This document shows positions 31,284 to 40,182 of a DNA stretch of 51,010 nucleotides, piece by piece. The stretch's first letter is position 1; each line of letters opens with the position of its first letter. Under the pieces are notes generated by a model that was not told the origin of the DNA, did no database searches, and saw nothing but the letters and a program-made list of their open reading frames with translations. The stretch comes from HGM13233 sp964478515 (GTDB lineage Bacteria > Bacillota > Clostridia > Oscillospirales > Ruminococcaceae), in assembly GCA_964478515.1 (NCBI GenBank), contig CAYZIL010000017.1, forward strand, positions 1 through 51,010, given 5' to 3'. The translations under genes were made by a program, and so were the position numbers.

Positions 31284-32783
31284 TTATAAATTGTATATAT
31301 CCGAAAATTTGTTGCTCAGATAGTCGACGTAGTATTTCGGCTCGAACGGCTCGCCGCAGCAGTTCATAATAACCTCGGCGGGTTTGAGCAGTTTTGAGTA
31401 GCAGTAGATGTGGTCGCTGAGCCACTTTACAATCGGTGCGAGCTCGCCCTTGGCGGCGCAGGCAAAGACATCGACGTCTTTTTTCATGGAATTAAGCATC
31501 TGGGCGCCGTAGGCACTGCCGAGCGAGTAGGAGGGGAAGTAACCGAACTGGCCGTTGCCCCAGTGACTGTCCTGCAGCACGCCGCGGGTGTCGTCGGGCA
31601 CGTCGACGCCGAGATATTTTTTGTAGAGTTCGCGCCAGACCGCCGGCAGCTCGGCGACGGTGATGTCGCCGGCAAACAGCGCCTTTTCTATTTCATAGCG
31701 AACAATTATATGCAGGGAATAGGTGAGCTCGTCCGCCTCAATGCGAATAAGCGAGGGTTCGGCGCGGTTGACGGCGCGGTAGAGCTGCTCGGCGCTGAGC
31801 GCGGCGAAGGGCGGGAATATCCGCTGCAATTCCGGCAGCAAAAAGGCGGTGAACTCGCGGCTGCGGCCGATAATGTTTTCGTAAAAGCGCGACTGGCTCT
31901 CGTGAATGCCCATTGAAGTGCCGCAAGCGAGCACGGTGCCGCGGAACTCGTCGCCGCCGTTCAGCTCGTACAGCGCGTGGCCGCTTTCGTGGATGACGCT
32001 GAAAGCCGAGCTGATGAAATCGCGCGGGTAATAGTGGGTGGTAATGCGCACGTCGTCCTTGTTCATCTCGCTGGTAAAGGGGTGCTCGGTCTCGCCGAGC
32101 ACGCAGTGCCGCGGGTCAACGGTCATTACCTTCATCAGCCATGCTGACAGCTCGCGCTGCTTTTCGACGGGGCATTCGGCGTGCATAAACTCGGTGTCGG
32201 GCTGGGCGCCCTTGTCCTTAATGGCTTGGACGAGCGGCACGACGGCCGCCTTGACGGTGTCAAAATAGCTGTCGGCGACGGCGGCGGTCAGTCCCGTTTC
32301 GTATTCGTCCAACAGCACGTCGTAGACGGGGCGCGAATCGTCATAATAGGCGGCAAAGCTCTTTTTGTATGCGACTATTTTCTCGAGATAGGGTGCAAAG
32401 CGGGCAAAGTCATTGTCGTGCTTGGCGTCGTGCCAGACGTCGCCGGCCTCGTTTGTAAGTATAGTGTAGTCGGTGTATTCCTTTTCGGGAATGCGGTTGA
32501 CGCGCTCGTAATTTTCGCGCACGACCTCAAGCTCCCGCGCAGTCTGGCGGTCCAGTTCGGCGGCATGGGCGCTCAATTCGTCCATCAGCGCGAGCATTTC
32601 CGCTCCGGTCTGGATGTTGTAGCTGGCGTTTGTGAGCGTGCCGAGAGTCAGTCCGCGCTCGGCGGCGCCGCCGCGCGGCGCAACGGTGTCGCCGTCGGTG
32701 CCCAAAAGCGCGATGGCGTGTCGGTAGGAGTACAGGGTGCGCTGTATTTCTTTCCAGCGGCGGATGGTTTCAGTCAGTTGCAT
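31284..32783 (-). CDS. Carboxypeptidase Taq, metallopeptidase family M32
   Basis: 499 residues, the normal length for M32. Zinc motif H-E-S-G-H at residues 265-269, with the third-ligand region G-I-H-E-S-Q-S-R-F-Y-E-N about 30 residues later; D-P-R-H and G-x-G-Q-x-G-Y-F-P-S-Y are further family motifs. A cytoplasmic enzyme removing C-terminal residues from peptides, broad in specificity except Pro. Last gene of a three-gene operon; its start overlaps the GDPD gene by 14 bases. Confidence 0.93.
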   Translation of the reverse strand: MQLTETIRRWKEIQRTLYSYRHAIALLGTDGDTVAPRGGAAERGLTLGTLTNASYNIQTGAEMLALMDELSAHAAELDRQTARELEVVRENYERVNRIPEKEYTDYTILTNEAGDVWHDAKHDNDFARFAPYLEKIVAYKKSFAAYYDDSRPVYDVLLDEYETGLTAAVADSYFDTVKAAVVPLVQAIKDKGAQPDTEFMHAECPVEKQRELSAWLMKVMTVDPRHCVLGETEHPFTSEMNKDDVRITTHYYPRDFISSAFSVIHESGHALYELNGGDEFRGTVLACGTSMGIHESQSRFYENIIGRSREFTAFLLPELQRIFPPFAALSAEQLYRAVNRAEPSLIRIEADELTYSLHIIVRYEIEKALFAGDITVAELPAVWRELYKKYLGVDVPDDTRGVLQDSHWGNGQFGYFPSYSLGSAYGAQMLNSMKKDVDVFACAAKGELAPIVKWLSDHIYCYSKLLKPAEVIMNCCGEPFEPKYYVDYLSNKFSDIYNL

Positions 32784-33651
32784 TGCTGTTCCTTTCGCAG
32801 GCGTATTTTGCGGAAATAATTCGCGGTTGGGGCTTGTAGTTTTCGAAAATTATCATGTCGGCGCTTTCGGAAAGCTGCTGCGCGCGTTCGGGCGTGCGCA
32901 CCGTCCACAGCACGGCCAGCGCGCCCAGCGCCCGGTCGAGCCGCAGCGATGTGCCGGCGGCGCCCTCTTCATAGGCAATAAAGTGCGGCCGGGTCAAAAA
33001 GTTGCTCATTGTAGAGGCCAGCAAAAATGCCGTTGCCGCGCTGATATTGCGGTAGCCGCGCGCGCCGTTTAGCAGCTGACCGCGCACGATTTGCGGGTGG
33101 TTGCGGCGCCACCAGCGCACAACGGCGGGGTGAAAGCTTTCGACACACCACAGCCCGGGGTAATCTTTCAAGTGCTGCCAGGTGGCATCGCAGACGCGGT
33201 AATAGTGCGCGGTATCAAGCCCTTCGGCCTTAATCTCGACTATCAGCGGGCCGCGGCCGGCGACGGTCTTGAGAACATCGCTGAACAGCGGAATATGGTA
33301 GTCGCGGCCGAAAAGGTCGTAGGACTGAAGCTCTGCCAGCGGGCAGTCCCAGACGTTTTTGTCCACCCCGCAGCTGCGCTTAAGGTCGTTGTCGTGAAAG
33401 ACCACCAGCGCGCCGTCAGCGGAAAACTGCACGTCGAGCTCCATGCCGTAGCCCGCCTTGCAAGCGCCGTCAAAGGCGGCAAGGGTGTTTTCCGGCGGCA
33501 GTTCGCCGGCGTTGCCGTAAAGGCCGCGGTGTGCATAGTTGCGGCCGACAAATTCGCGGGTCTGCTCACGGCTCGCCCGGCCGGGGAAAACCATAAAAAG
33601 GTATACTGCCGCGAGCGCGGCGAGAATAAGTAAAATCACCGGCAGGGTCAT
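32770..33651 (-). CDS. Glycerophosphodiester phosphodiesterase
   Basis: 293 residues with an N-terminal membrane helix (about 3-22). The GDPD domain shows A-H-R-G near residue 40, P-E-N-T near 53, M-E-L-D-V near 73 and V-V-F-H-D near 84, so both catalytic histidines and the metal ligands are present. It releases glycerol 3-phosphate from glycerophosphodiesters, here probably at the membrane face. Start overlaps the NUDIX gene stop by four bases. Confidence 0.92.
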   Translation of the reverse strand: MTLPVILLILAALAAVYLFMVFPGRASREQTREFVGRNYAHRGLYGNAGELPPENTLAAFDGACKAGYGMELDVQFSADGALVVFHDNDLKRSCGVDKNVWDCPLAELQSYDLFGRDYHIPLFSDVLKTVAGRGPLIVEIKAEGLDTAHYYRVCDATWQHLKDYPGLWCVESFHPAVVRWWRRNHPQIVRGQLLNGARGYRNISAATAFLLASTMSNFLTRPHFIAYEEGAAGTSLRLDRALGALAVLWTVRTPERAQQLSESADMIIFENYKPQPRIISAKYACERNSNATD

Positions 33652-34214
33652 TTTACCGAGGCCTCCTTTTCGTCATCAATAAGCTGCTGCGCCATTAACA
33701 GCAGCGCCTGGGTCTTGCCGTCGGGTATTTCGCCGCGCAGCACCATTTTCGCCGCCTCGGCCAGCGGCATTGAACTGACGCGCAAAAACTCGTCGTCGTC
33801 GGGCTGCTGTCCGACCTCGGTAAGGCCGGTGGCGATGTACAGGTACAATCGCTCGTCGGTGTAACCGGGGGAGGGATAATTGACCGCGACGCGGCGCAGT
33901 GCGGCGGCGCTCAGACCCGTCTCCTCGCGCAGCTCGCGCGCGGCGGCGGCGTCTGGGTCTTCGCCGGGTTCCAGCTTGCCGGCCGGTACTTCGACAATCA
34001 CCTCGCCGTAGGGGTAGCGGTACTGCTCGACCAGCCAGACTCGCCGCCGCTCGTCCACGGCCGCTATGGCTACGCCGCCGCAGTGGCGCACAACCTCGCG
34101 GGCGACCTCGCGCCCGTCGGGCAGCGCGGCGCGGTCTAATTGCAGCGAGAGAATGCGGCCGTCGTATACGGTTTTAGAGCTGAGCTGGCGCTCGGTTAAT
34201 TCGCTGTTGTCCAT
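33648..34214 (-). CDS. ADP-ribose pyrophosphatase-type NUDIX hydrolase
   Basis: ATG at 34214 preceded by AAAGGAGA. 188 residues. NUDIX box complete: G-K-L-E-P-G-E-D, A-A-R-E-L-R-E-E-T-G-L. The preceding E-Q-Y-R-Y-P and the N-terminal swapped strands are those of the NudF/YqkG ADP-ribose pyrophosphatases. Splits ADP-ribose to AMP and ribose 5-phosphate. First gene of the operon. It may link to the NAD salvage operon just upstream, as ADP-ribose is an NAD breakdown product; this is inference. Confidence 0.9.
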   Translation of the reverse strand: MDNSELTERQLSSKTVYDGRILSLQLDRAALPDGREVAREVVRHCGGVAIAAVDERRRVWLVEQYRYPYGEVIVEVPAGKLEPGEDPDAAAARELREETGLSAAALRRVAVNYPSPGYTDERLYLYIATGLTEVGQQPDDDEFLRVSSMPLAEAAKMVLRGEIPDGKTQALLLMAQQLIDDEKEASVK

Positions 34215-34233
34215 TTGAGTCTCCTTTGAAAAT

Positions 34234-34262
34234 ATAATAAGCACTCACAGCAGGAAAGTCAA
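34234..34262 (-). promoter_or_regulatory. Promoter of the NUDIX-GDPD-M32 operon
   Basis: TTGACT (34257-34262) and TATTAT (34234-34239) 17 bases apart on the minus strand. Confidence 0.75.
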
Positions 34263-34318
34263 TCGGACCGCGCCGCTCGGCGGCGCGCAAAAACGGGAGG
34301 CCGCACTATCCAAAATCG

Positions 34319-34340
34319 AAAAGCGCCGTGCGGCGCTTTT
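34319..34340. terminator. Bidirectional hairpin terminator after the HAD gene
   Basis: AAAAGCGCC pairs with GGCGCTTTT around a four-base loop. It ends the NAD salvage operon before the next promoter. Confidence 0.7.
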
Positions 34341-34416
34341 GCTGCTTGGATCGCGGTCCCCCGTGTCGCTATTATATGCACTGTGCGCGTCGGTATGCAG
34401 GAAAATTTGACCAAAT

Positions 34417-35064
34417 TCAAGCGAGAATATAGTCGCCTATTTGCGGCGCGGTCTCGGCGAAAAAATCGACCGGATAGCCGGCAAATTCCTGCCGCGGCCC
34501 GTACCCGTAAAGGGCGGCGACAAAAGCGGTGCCGCACTGCTGCGCGCCTTCGGCGTCAACGGCGCGGTCGCCCACCATAACGACGCGGCGCGGGTCGGCG
34601 ATTGCAAATTCACTGAGCAGTCGGCCTATGGCGGTCGCCTTTGTTTCGGCCTTGCCGCGCAGCCCGGAAATGCCGCTTATCAGAGTGTCTATGCCAAAAA
34701 GGGAGCACAGCTGGGTTATCATGTCCTCGGGCTTGTTGCTGGCAATGGCGACGCACAAGCCGGCGTCGTGCAGCCGCGCTATTTGTTCGCTCGCTCCGGC
34801 ATAAAGCTGAGACTCAAACACGCCCTTGCCGACATATTCCTCGCGGTAGTACCTGACCGCGTCGGCGGCCTGCTGCTCGCTGAGCGAATAACTGACGCGG
34901 AAGTTTTCCTGCAGCGGCGGACCGACAAAGGCGCGCAGCTTTGCCTCGTCCCGCTCGTCAATGCCCAAACGGGACAGCGCGTACTGTACACAGCGCATTA
35001 TGCCCGGTCCGGTGTCGACAATGGTGCCGTCAAAATCAAAAAACACATATTCAAACCTGGGCAT
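34417..35064 (-). CDS. HAD-family phosphatase, phosphoglycolate phosphatase type
   Basis: ATG at 35064 is used; a GTG three codons earlier is possible. 215 residues. HAD motifs: F-D-F-D-G-T near residue 8 (nucleophile Asp), I-A-S-N-K near 107, and M-V-G-D-R-A-V-D near 167. The helical cap (residues about 18-85) is of the Gph/PpaX subtype. Substrate could be phosphoglycolate, pyrophosphate or a nucleotide. The start overlaps the end of pncB by 14 bases, so it is the last gene of the NAD salvage operon; a role on nicotinate mononucleotide or similar is possible. Confidence 0.85.
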   Translation of the reverse strand: MPRFEYVFFDFDGTIVDTGPGIMRCVQYALSRLGIDERDEAKLRAFVGPPLQENFRVSYSLSEQQAADAVRYYREEYVGKGVFESQLYAGASEQIARLHDAGLCVAIASNKPEDMITQLCSLFGIDTLISGISGLRGKAETKATAIGRLLSEFAIADPRRVVMVGDRAVDAEGAQQCGTAFVAALYGYGPRQEFAGYPVDFFAETAPQIGDYILA

Positions 35065-36499
35065 TTTCTGCACCGCGGTATTTCTGCAGCAGCTGCTGCT
35101 TCAGGTCCCAAAGCTGTTGACTGAGATCGACGTAGTAATTGTGCGGGTTTTCAAAACGCTTGACCTCGTCCCACAAAAGGTCAATTTGGGACAGGCAGTA
35201 GCTGCGGATGTGCTCGGTGTCGGGGCGCTCGTAGACCAGCCGGCCGGCGCTGAATATGGGCACGAGCAGCTCTTTGGCGGTAAAGTCGGTCAAAGTTTTG
35301 CGCTTCCAGGTGACCTGCGGGTCGAAGATAGTCAGCGGTTTTGTGTCGTCGACCTTCTCGCCGTGAACGCAGATGTAATCGGCAATCGCCTTGCCGGTGT
35401 CGTTTTCAAAAAGCCGGTAGACCTTTTTGAAATGCGGCGTGGTAATTTTGGCGACGTTTTCGCTCACCTTTATTTTCGGGGTTATTTTGCCGTCGCGCTC
35501 AGTGGCGACTAACTTGTAGACGCCGCCGAAGACGGCGTCGCTTTTGGCGGTTATCATGCGCTCGCCGACGCCGAAGCCGTCGACACAGCCGCCCTGCGAG
35601 AGCAAATCGCGAATAATAATCTCGTCGAGCGAGTTGCTGGCGATTATTTTGCAGCTGGGCCAGCCGGCGTCGTCGAGCATCTTGCGGGTCTTTTTGCTCA
35701 AGTAGGTGATGTCGCCGCTGTCTATGCGCACGCTGCATTTGGTAATGCCCTGCGGGCGCAGAATCTTATTAAAAGCCTTTATGGCGTTGGGTACGCCGCT
35801 GTGCAGCACGTCGTAGGTGTCGACAAGCAGCGAGACGCCGTCGGGGTAGCGCTCGCAATAATACTCAAAAGCCTCGAGCTCAGAGTCGAACATCTGCACC
35901 CACGAGTGCGCCATTGTGCCGGTGGAGGGCACGCCGTAAAGCTGGTCGGTAAGCACGCACGAGGTGCCGACACAGCCGGCAATATACGCGGCGCGCGCGC
36001 CCATATACGCGGCCTCGCCGCTCTGGGCGCGGCGGGCGCCGAACTCGCTGATTGGGCGGCCGTCGGCGGCGCGCACAATGCGGTTGGCTTTGGTCATTAT
36101 CAGCGACTGGTGGTTGAAGCAGACCAGCAAGTAGGTTTCGAGTATTTGCGCTTGCGCGGCCTGGGCGCGCACCGTTATTATCGGCTCGTTGGGGAAAATT
36201 GGGGTGCCTTCCGGCATGGCCCAAATGTCGCCGGTAAACTTAAAGTTTTCCAGCGTGGCGAGATACTGCTCGGAAAAAACGCCCTTGCCGCGCAGAAATT
36301 CGACGTCGTCCGCGTCAAAGTGCAGATTGTCCACAAAGTCAATGATGGAGTCGAGCCCGCCGGCAATGGCAAAGCCGCCGCCGTCGGGAACGGTACGAAA
36401 GAAAATGTCGAAGTAGAGATAATCGTTCTCGTAGCGGCTGCCCGTGTAGCCGTTGGCCATGGTAAATTCGTAATAGTCGCAAATAAGTGCTTTGTTCAT
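35051..36499 (-). CDS. pncB: Nicotinate phosphoribosyltransferase
   Basis: 482 residues. Opens with L-I-C-D-Y-Y-E-F-T-M-A-N-G-Y, the PncB substrate-site start, followed by F-D-I-F-F-R-T and G-G-F-A-I-A-G-G-L. E-F-G-A-R-R-A-Q-S and the phosphate-binding I-D-S-G-D region near 265 are diagnostic. Makes nicotinate mononucleotide from nicotinate and PRPP in the cytoplasm. Length and motifs put it in the longer Firmicutes subgroup. It follows pncA directly, whose product supplies nicotinate. Confidence 0.95.
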   Translation of the reverse strand: MNKALICDYYEFTMANGYTGSRYENDYLYFDIFFRTVPDGGGFAIAGGLDSIIDFVDNLHFDADDVEFLRGKGVFSEQYLATLENFKFTGDIWAMPEGTPIFPNEPIITVRAQAAQAQILETYLLVCFNHQSLIMTKANRIVRAADGRPISEFGARRAQSGEAAYMGARAAYIAGCVGTSCVLTDQLYGVPSTGTMAHSWVQMFDSELEAFEYYCERYPDGVSLLVDTYDVLHSGVPNAIKAFNKILRPQGITKCSVRIDSGDITYLSKKTRKMLDDAGWPSCKIIASNSLDEIIIRDLLSQGGCVDGFGVGERMITAKSDAVFGGVYKLVATERDGKITPKIKVSENVAKITTPHFKKVYRLFENDTGKAIADYICVHGEKVDDTKPLTIFDPQVTWKRKTLTDFTAKELLVPIFSAGRLVYERPDTEHIRSYCLSQIDLLWDEVKRFENPHNYYVDLSQQLWDLKQQLLQKYRGAENAQV

Positions 36500-36503
36500 C
36501 GGT

Positions 36504-37037
36504 TCATTCCTCTATATTGATGTAAAGTCCTTTTAGAACGTCGAGCGTCTCGCGGTGCAGTTTTTCGTCAAAGCTGGCGCAAAGCCGCGCGTCCACGGTA
36601 ATATTCGCCTCGGGAACAGCCGCCTTGGCGAGCACTGCGGCAGAAACGACGCAAATATTTGTGACAAGGCCGACTATCAATAAATCGGTAATGCCGCTGC
36701 CGCGCAGGTAGTCGAACATCTCGTCCGAGCCGAAAGCGGGCTTTTCAAAAACGGCGTCGGCATAGCGCAGCCGCTCGCCGGTTTCGCCGTAGACCTGCCA
36801 GCCGTCGGTACCCTTAACGCAGTGTGGGACGGGAAGCGCGCGCCCTTCGGAAGTATCGGGATAGTCGCTGTCGTGGGTGTCGAGAGTGAACAGCAAAAGG
36901 TCGCCGCGCTCGCGGTATTCGTCAATTTTGGCGGCTATGCCGCTGTCGAGCTTTTCCGCGCCGGCAAAGCCGAGCGACCCGCAGACAAAGTCGTTTTGGT
37001 AGTCCACAACCAACAGCGCGCGGTTACTTTTTTGCAT
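36504..37037 (-). CDS. pncA: Nicotinamidase
   Basis: ATG at 37037 with GGAGG upstream. 177 residues. Catalytic Asp in V-V-D-Y-Q-N-D-F, Lys in H-C-V-K-G-T, Cys in V-T-N-I-C-V, and the metal site in L-D-T-H-D are all in nicotinamidase positions, which distinguishes it from general isochorismatases. Converts nicotinamide to nicotinate. It overlaps ogt upstream by 14 bases and is followed by pncB after four bases. Confidence 0.9.
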   Translation of the reverse strand: MQKSNRALLVVDYQNDFVCGSLGFAGAEKLDSGIAAKIDEYRERGDLLLFTLDTHDSDYPDTSEGRALPVPHCVKGTDGWQVYGETGERLRYADAVFEKPAFGSDEMFDYLRGSGITDLLIVGLVTNICVVSAAVLAKAAVPEANITVDARLCASFDEKLHRETLDVLKGLYINIEE

Positions 37038-37515
37038 TGTCAGCCTCCATATCGAGCAGTTCTTTTTTTGTATCGGTGCCGGCGCCGGCACTGTATTCGC
37101 CCGCAGTGCCGTCGGCACACACTACGCGGTGGCAGGGTACGGCCAGCGGCAGGGGATTGCTCTTCATTGCCGTGCCGACTGCCCGCGCGCAGTTGCGGGA
37201 ATAACCGGCAAGTTCGGCGAGCTCGGCGTAACTGACGGTGGTGCCGTAGGGTACAGTTTGCAGCGCTCGGTAAATCCGGCGGGAAAATTCGCTGCCCTGC
37301 TCGCACAAGCGCAGGTCAAATTCACGGCGCTCACCGTCGAGATATTCGTTTATTTCGCGCTTAGTCTGCTCACAAAGCTGCTCGTCCGCCGCGTCGTCGC
37401 GCTGCTGCTGCGCCGCCGCCACACTGTCGCGGCCAATGCGAATGCGCACCACCTCGCCGCGCCTGGCAGTGACGGATATGCGCCCAATCGGGCTGGAAAA
37501 GGAGATATTAGCCAA
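37024..37515 (-). CDS. ogt: Methylated-DNA-protein-cysteine methyltransferase, TTG start
   Basis: 163 residues. Active site P-C-H-R-V near residue 127, preceded by V-P-Y-G-T-T-V-S-Y and G-x-A-M-K-S-N-P, all Ogt/MGMT hallmarks. The start is TTG at 37513-37515 with GGAGG eight bases upstream. It removes O6-alkyl groups from guanine onto its cysteine and is used up. First gene of the operon leading into pncA and pncB. Confidence 0.93.
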   Translation of the reverse strand: MANISFSSPIGRISVTARRGEVVRIRIGRDSVAAAQQQRDDAADEQLCEQTKREINEYLDGERREFDLRLCEQGSEFSRRIYRALQTVPYGTTVSYAELAELAGYSRNCARAVGTAMKSNPLPLAVPCHRVVCADGTAGEYSAGAGTDTKKELLDMEADNAKK

Positions 37516-37545
37516 GAGCGAAGCCTCCTCTCATTTGTCAATAAC

Positions 37546-37574
37546 AGTATACCACACTTGTGCCGGCACAAGAA
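37546..37574 (-). promoter_or_regulatory. Promoter of the ogt-pncA-pncB-HAD operon
   Basis: TTCTTG (37569-37574) and TATACT (37546-37551) with a 17-base spacer; TGG precedes the -10 box. Confidence 0.6.
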
Positions 37575-37575
37575 G

Positions 37576-38109
37576 TCAAAGCACCTTTTCGTAGACATAC
37601 CAACGTTCAATGCCGGGGCGCTGTGAAGTGAGCACGGTAGTGCCGACTATGCGGTAGCCCAGGCGCTCGTACAGGCGTTTGGCAGGCTCGTTGACACAAG
37701 CGGTGTCAAAGCGCACCGCGCCGCAGCCCAGTGTGCGCGCGCGCTCGTCGGCAAAGCGCAGCAGCGCCGCCGCCACGCCGCGGCGACGAAAAACAGGGTG
37801 CACGGCCAGCGTGTGGTAGACAAGCAGCTGTTCGGGCGCGGTGTCGCAAAAACAAAAGTCAAGTCCGAGATATTCCGGCGGCTGTCGGTGGTTGAGCACG
37901 ACGGTACCGGCAAGGCAACCGTCGGTCTCGGCGACAAAAAGAGTGCCGGCCGCGGCGGCGTCCGCCGCGGTGCGCGCGGTGGGGTATATTCCGTGCCGCC
38001 AGGCGGTGTAATCCACGTGGCGGTTCATATAATCTATAGCCTCGTCGTAAAGCGCGCCCACTGCCGCAACGTCTGCGGCGCGGCCGGCGCGAATGGCAAT
38101 ATCGCTCAA
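37576..38109 (-). CDS. GNAT-family N-acetyltransferase
   Basis: The TTG at 38109 is chosen since GAGGAG lies 11 bases upstream; the longer frame start at 38130 would sit at the transcription start. 177 residues. The acetyl-CoA loop is R-R-R-G-V-A-A-A-L-L near residue 117, preceded by the strand L-A-V-H-P-V-F, and followed by Y-E-R-L-G-Y in the usual C-terminal place. Acceptor unknown; may be an amino acid, a peptide N-terminus or a small amine. Confidence 0.85.
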   Translation of the reverse strand: MSDIAIRAGRAADVAAVGALYDEAIDYMNRHVDYTAWRHGIYPTARTAADAAAAGTLFVAETDGCLAGTVVLNHRQPPEYLGLDFCFCDTAPEQLLVYHTLAVHPVFRRRGVAAALLRFADERARTLGCGAVRFDTACVNEPAKRLYERLGYRIVGTTVLTSQRPGIERWYVYEKVL

Positions 38110-38138
38110 GTGGGAAAGAGCTCCTCTCAAATAAATAT

Positions 38139-38168
38139 AATTATATTATCATTGCTGGCGCAAAAATC
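38139..38168 (-). promoter_or_regulatory. Possible promoter of the GNAT gene
   Basis: On the minus strand TTGATT is followed, 16 to 19 bases later, by overlapping TAATAT and TATAAT boxes. The exact pair is uncertain. Confidence 0.45.
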
Positions 38169-38257
38169 AAGTCTGCGCGGCCGATAATGCTTTTACAGCC
38201 GCGCAGCGACTATGGTATAATAAATTTAAGAAAAACCGGTAAACGAGGGCGGAAAGC

Positions 38258-39457
38258 GTGAAAAGTAGACAGCGTCGGCCGTTCGCGCCGATATACGACG
38301 CGGCGTGCGCGTTTATTGGGCGGCGGGCAGAAAACAGCTATGGGCTGGAAATTGACAACGCGGCCACGCGGCAGCTCAAAGGGCCGGTTGTCGTGCTTGC
38401 CAACCATGCCAGCAATCTGGATTATATATATGTCGCGCTGGCGATGAGACCGCTGCGGCTGAATTACCTTGTCTCGACTTATTTTCTGCGCTGGTGGCCG
38501 CTGCGGCTGGTGGGAAAAGCAGAGGGAATAATCCCAAAGCTGCAATTTGTCCCCGACGTCGGTTCGGTTAAGCGCTGTATGCAGCTGGTGCGCGACGGCG
38601 GCAATCTGGCCGTTTTTCCGGCGGGTCAGGTCAGCTATACCGGCGCCGGTTGCAAAATAGAGCCCAGTATTGCCAAGCTGGTAAAAAAGCTTGCCGCCAC
38701 CGTCGTTACAGTCAAGCTGGACGGCGCGCACCTGTCAAAACCGAAATGGAGCGCAGAATTTATAAAAAGCCGTGTACTGGCGGCGACGGCGGTGCTGCTG
38801 ACGCCGGCGCAGCTCGCAGAGCTCAGCGAGCAGGAGATATTTGCCCGCATCGACGCGGCGCTCGCTTTTAACGACTACGAATACCAGCGCCGCGCGCGCG
38901 TGCCGCTCGCGCAGCCGCGTGCCGCCGCCGGGCTGGAAAATGTTCTTTTTCGCTGTCTCAACTGCGGCGCCGACTACACCATGCAGCCGCGCGGCAGCTC
39001 GCTTGTTTGCCGCGAGTGCGGCTACACCGTGAGCTTTAACGAGTACTCGCTTTTCGGCGAGTGCCGCGGCGGGCCGGCCGTCGCCGACCCGGCCGCCTGG
39101 TTTGCCGAAATAAGAAGACAGCTTGCCGCCGAAATAGCCGCCGACCCGGAGTACAAATTGAGCTCGCCGTGCGTGCTGATGAATTCGCTGGAGGGCAAAA
39201 AGGGATACTACGATTGCGGCGAGGGCACGGTGACGCTGACGCGCGCCGGCATAGCCTTCAGCGGCATCGACCGTGGCAAGCCGCTCGAGCGGCTGTGGCC
39301 GCTCGGCGGACAGACCGGCGTCACTCACACCGAGGGTCTCGGGTTTGACGTGCACGACGACCCGACGCGCGAGCTGACTTTTTCGCCGCCGGAAAAGCGC
39401 TGCATAGTAAAATTTGTCGAGGCGTTCGACATCATGAAAGAACTGGCGCAAAAATAA
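38258..39457 (+). CDS. PlsC-type acyltransferase fused to a zinc ribbon and C-terminal domain, GTG start
   Basis: 399 residues, GTG start with GGAAAG upstream. Residues about 40-200 are a lysophosphatidate-type acyltransferase: N-H-A-S-N-L-D (H-x4-D) near 49 and F-P-A-G near 120, the latter lacking the usual Glu. A zinc ribbon follows (C-L-N-C-G and C-R-E-C-G, about 232-257). The last 140 residues form an unrecognised domain with E-G-K-K-G-Y-Y-D-C-G-E-G. Plain PlsC proteins have 200-250 residues, so the fusion is unusual. First gene of an operon with a lysoplasmalogenase-like gene, suggesting phospholipid or plasmalogen remodelling. Confidence 0.8.
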   Translation: MKSRQRRPFAPIYDAACAFIGRRAENSYGLEIDNAATRQLKGPVVVLANHASNLDYIYVALAMRPLRLNYLVSTYFLRWWPLRLVGKAEGIIPKLQFVPDVGSVKRCMQLVRDGGNLAVFPAGQVSYTGAGCKIEPSIAKLVKKLAATVVTVKLDGAHLSKPKWSAEFIKSRVLAATAVLLTPAQLAELSEQEIFARIDAALAFNDYEYQRRARVPLAQPRAAAGLENVLFRCLNCGADYTMQPRGSSLVCRECGYTVSFNEYSLFGECRGGPAVADPAAWFAEIRRQLAAEIAADPEYKLSSPCVLMNSLEGKKGYYDCGEGTVTLTRAGIAFSGIDRGKPLERLWPLGGQTGVTHTEGLGFDVHDDPTRELTFSPPEKRCIVKFVEAFDIMKELAQK

Positions 39458-39490
39458 CCGCGCCGCGGCAGCGGCGGGAAAGGTGCTGGG

Positions 39491-40177
39491 ATGCTCTGGA
39501 CTTTGCTCGTGCTCTGCGCCTCCGGTATGCTCGGCGCGTACGCCTATGCGCGCTGCCACAATCTGGCGGACAAACGCCGCGCGCTGGCGGTAAAAGCGGT
39601 GGCGAGCGCGGTGTTTGTCGCCGTGGGCATAGTGTGCTTGCACCAGCGGCCCGACCGTTTCGGTGTGACGCTTATAATAGGACTGGCGCTGGGATTTTTT
39701 GCCGATGTTGTAATAGGCTACCGCAATGTGGACCGCGCGCGCAAGCAGCTTTTTTTCTCGCTCGGCGCGGTACTGTTTGCGGCGGGACATGTCGCCTATA
39801 TTGCGGCAATGAGTATGCTCTCGCCGATACCGCCGGTGTTTTATCTTGCCTCCGTCGCGCTCGGCTGCGGCGTGTGTGTTATTCCAATGCGCTTTTTCGG
39901 CATAAGCTACCGCCGCATGGCGCCGCTGATATTCGGATATTCCATTATTCTGTCCGTAATGCTGCTGAGCACACTGAGCGCCGCGCTCTTTTCGCCGGTG
40001 CACTCGCCGCTGTCGCTCGTCGCGCTTGCTGCCGGAACACTGTTTGCGGCGTCCGACATAACGATGTTGTTTCAGGTCTTTGTGCGCGACACCTATCGCG
40101 CCAATCTCGTCAATCTGCTTTGCTATTATGCCGGGCAGCTTACATTTGCACTGTGTATATTACTGATGCCGAGGTGA
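39491..40177 (+). CDS. YhhN-family membrane protein (lysoplasmalogenase-like)
   Basis: 228 residues with about seven or eight hydrophobic segments. The YhhN family motifs are recognisable as L-G-F-F-A-D-V-V near residue 74 and F-A-A-S-D-I-T near 191, with the two aspartates that sit in the membrane site. Eukaryotic relatives (TMEM86) cleave the vinyl-ether bond of lysoplasmalogens, and many Clostridia have plasmalogens. Cotranscribed with the acyltransferase gene. Activity in this protein is inferred. Confidence 0.75.
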   Translation: MLWTLLVLCASGMLGAYAYARCHNLADKRRALAVKAVASAVFVAVGIVCLHQRPDRFGVTLIIGLALGFFADVVIGYRNVDRARKQLFFSLGAVLFAAGHVAYIAAMSMLSPIPPVFYLASVALGCGVCVIPMRFFGISYRRMAPLIFGYSIILSVMLLSTLSAALFSPVHSPLSLVALAAGTLFAASDITMLFQVFVRDTYRANLVNLLCYYAGQLTFALCILLMPR

Positions 40178-40182
40178 ATTGA

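Noticed and set aside
38735..40003. Minus-strand frame of 422 codons opposite the acyltransferase and YhhN genes
   Set aside because: Composition rich in His, Arg and Gln is typical of antisense reading of GC-rich genes; the plus strand has clear families.
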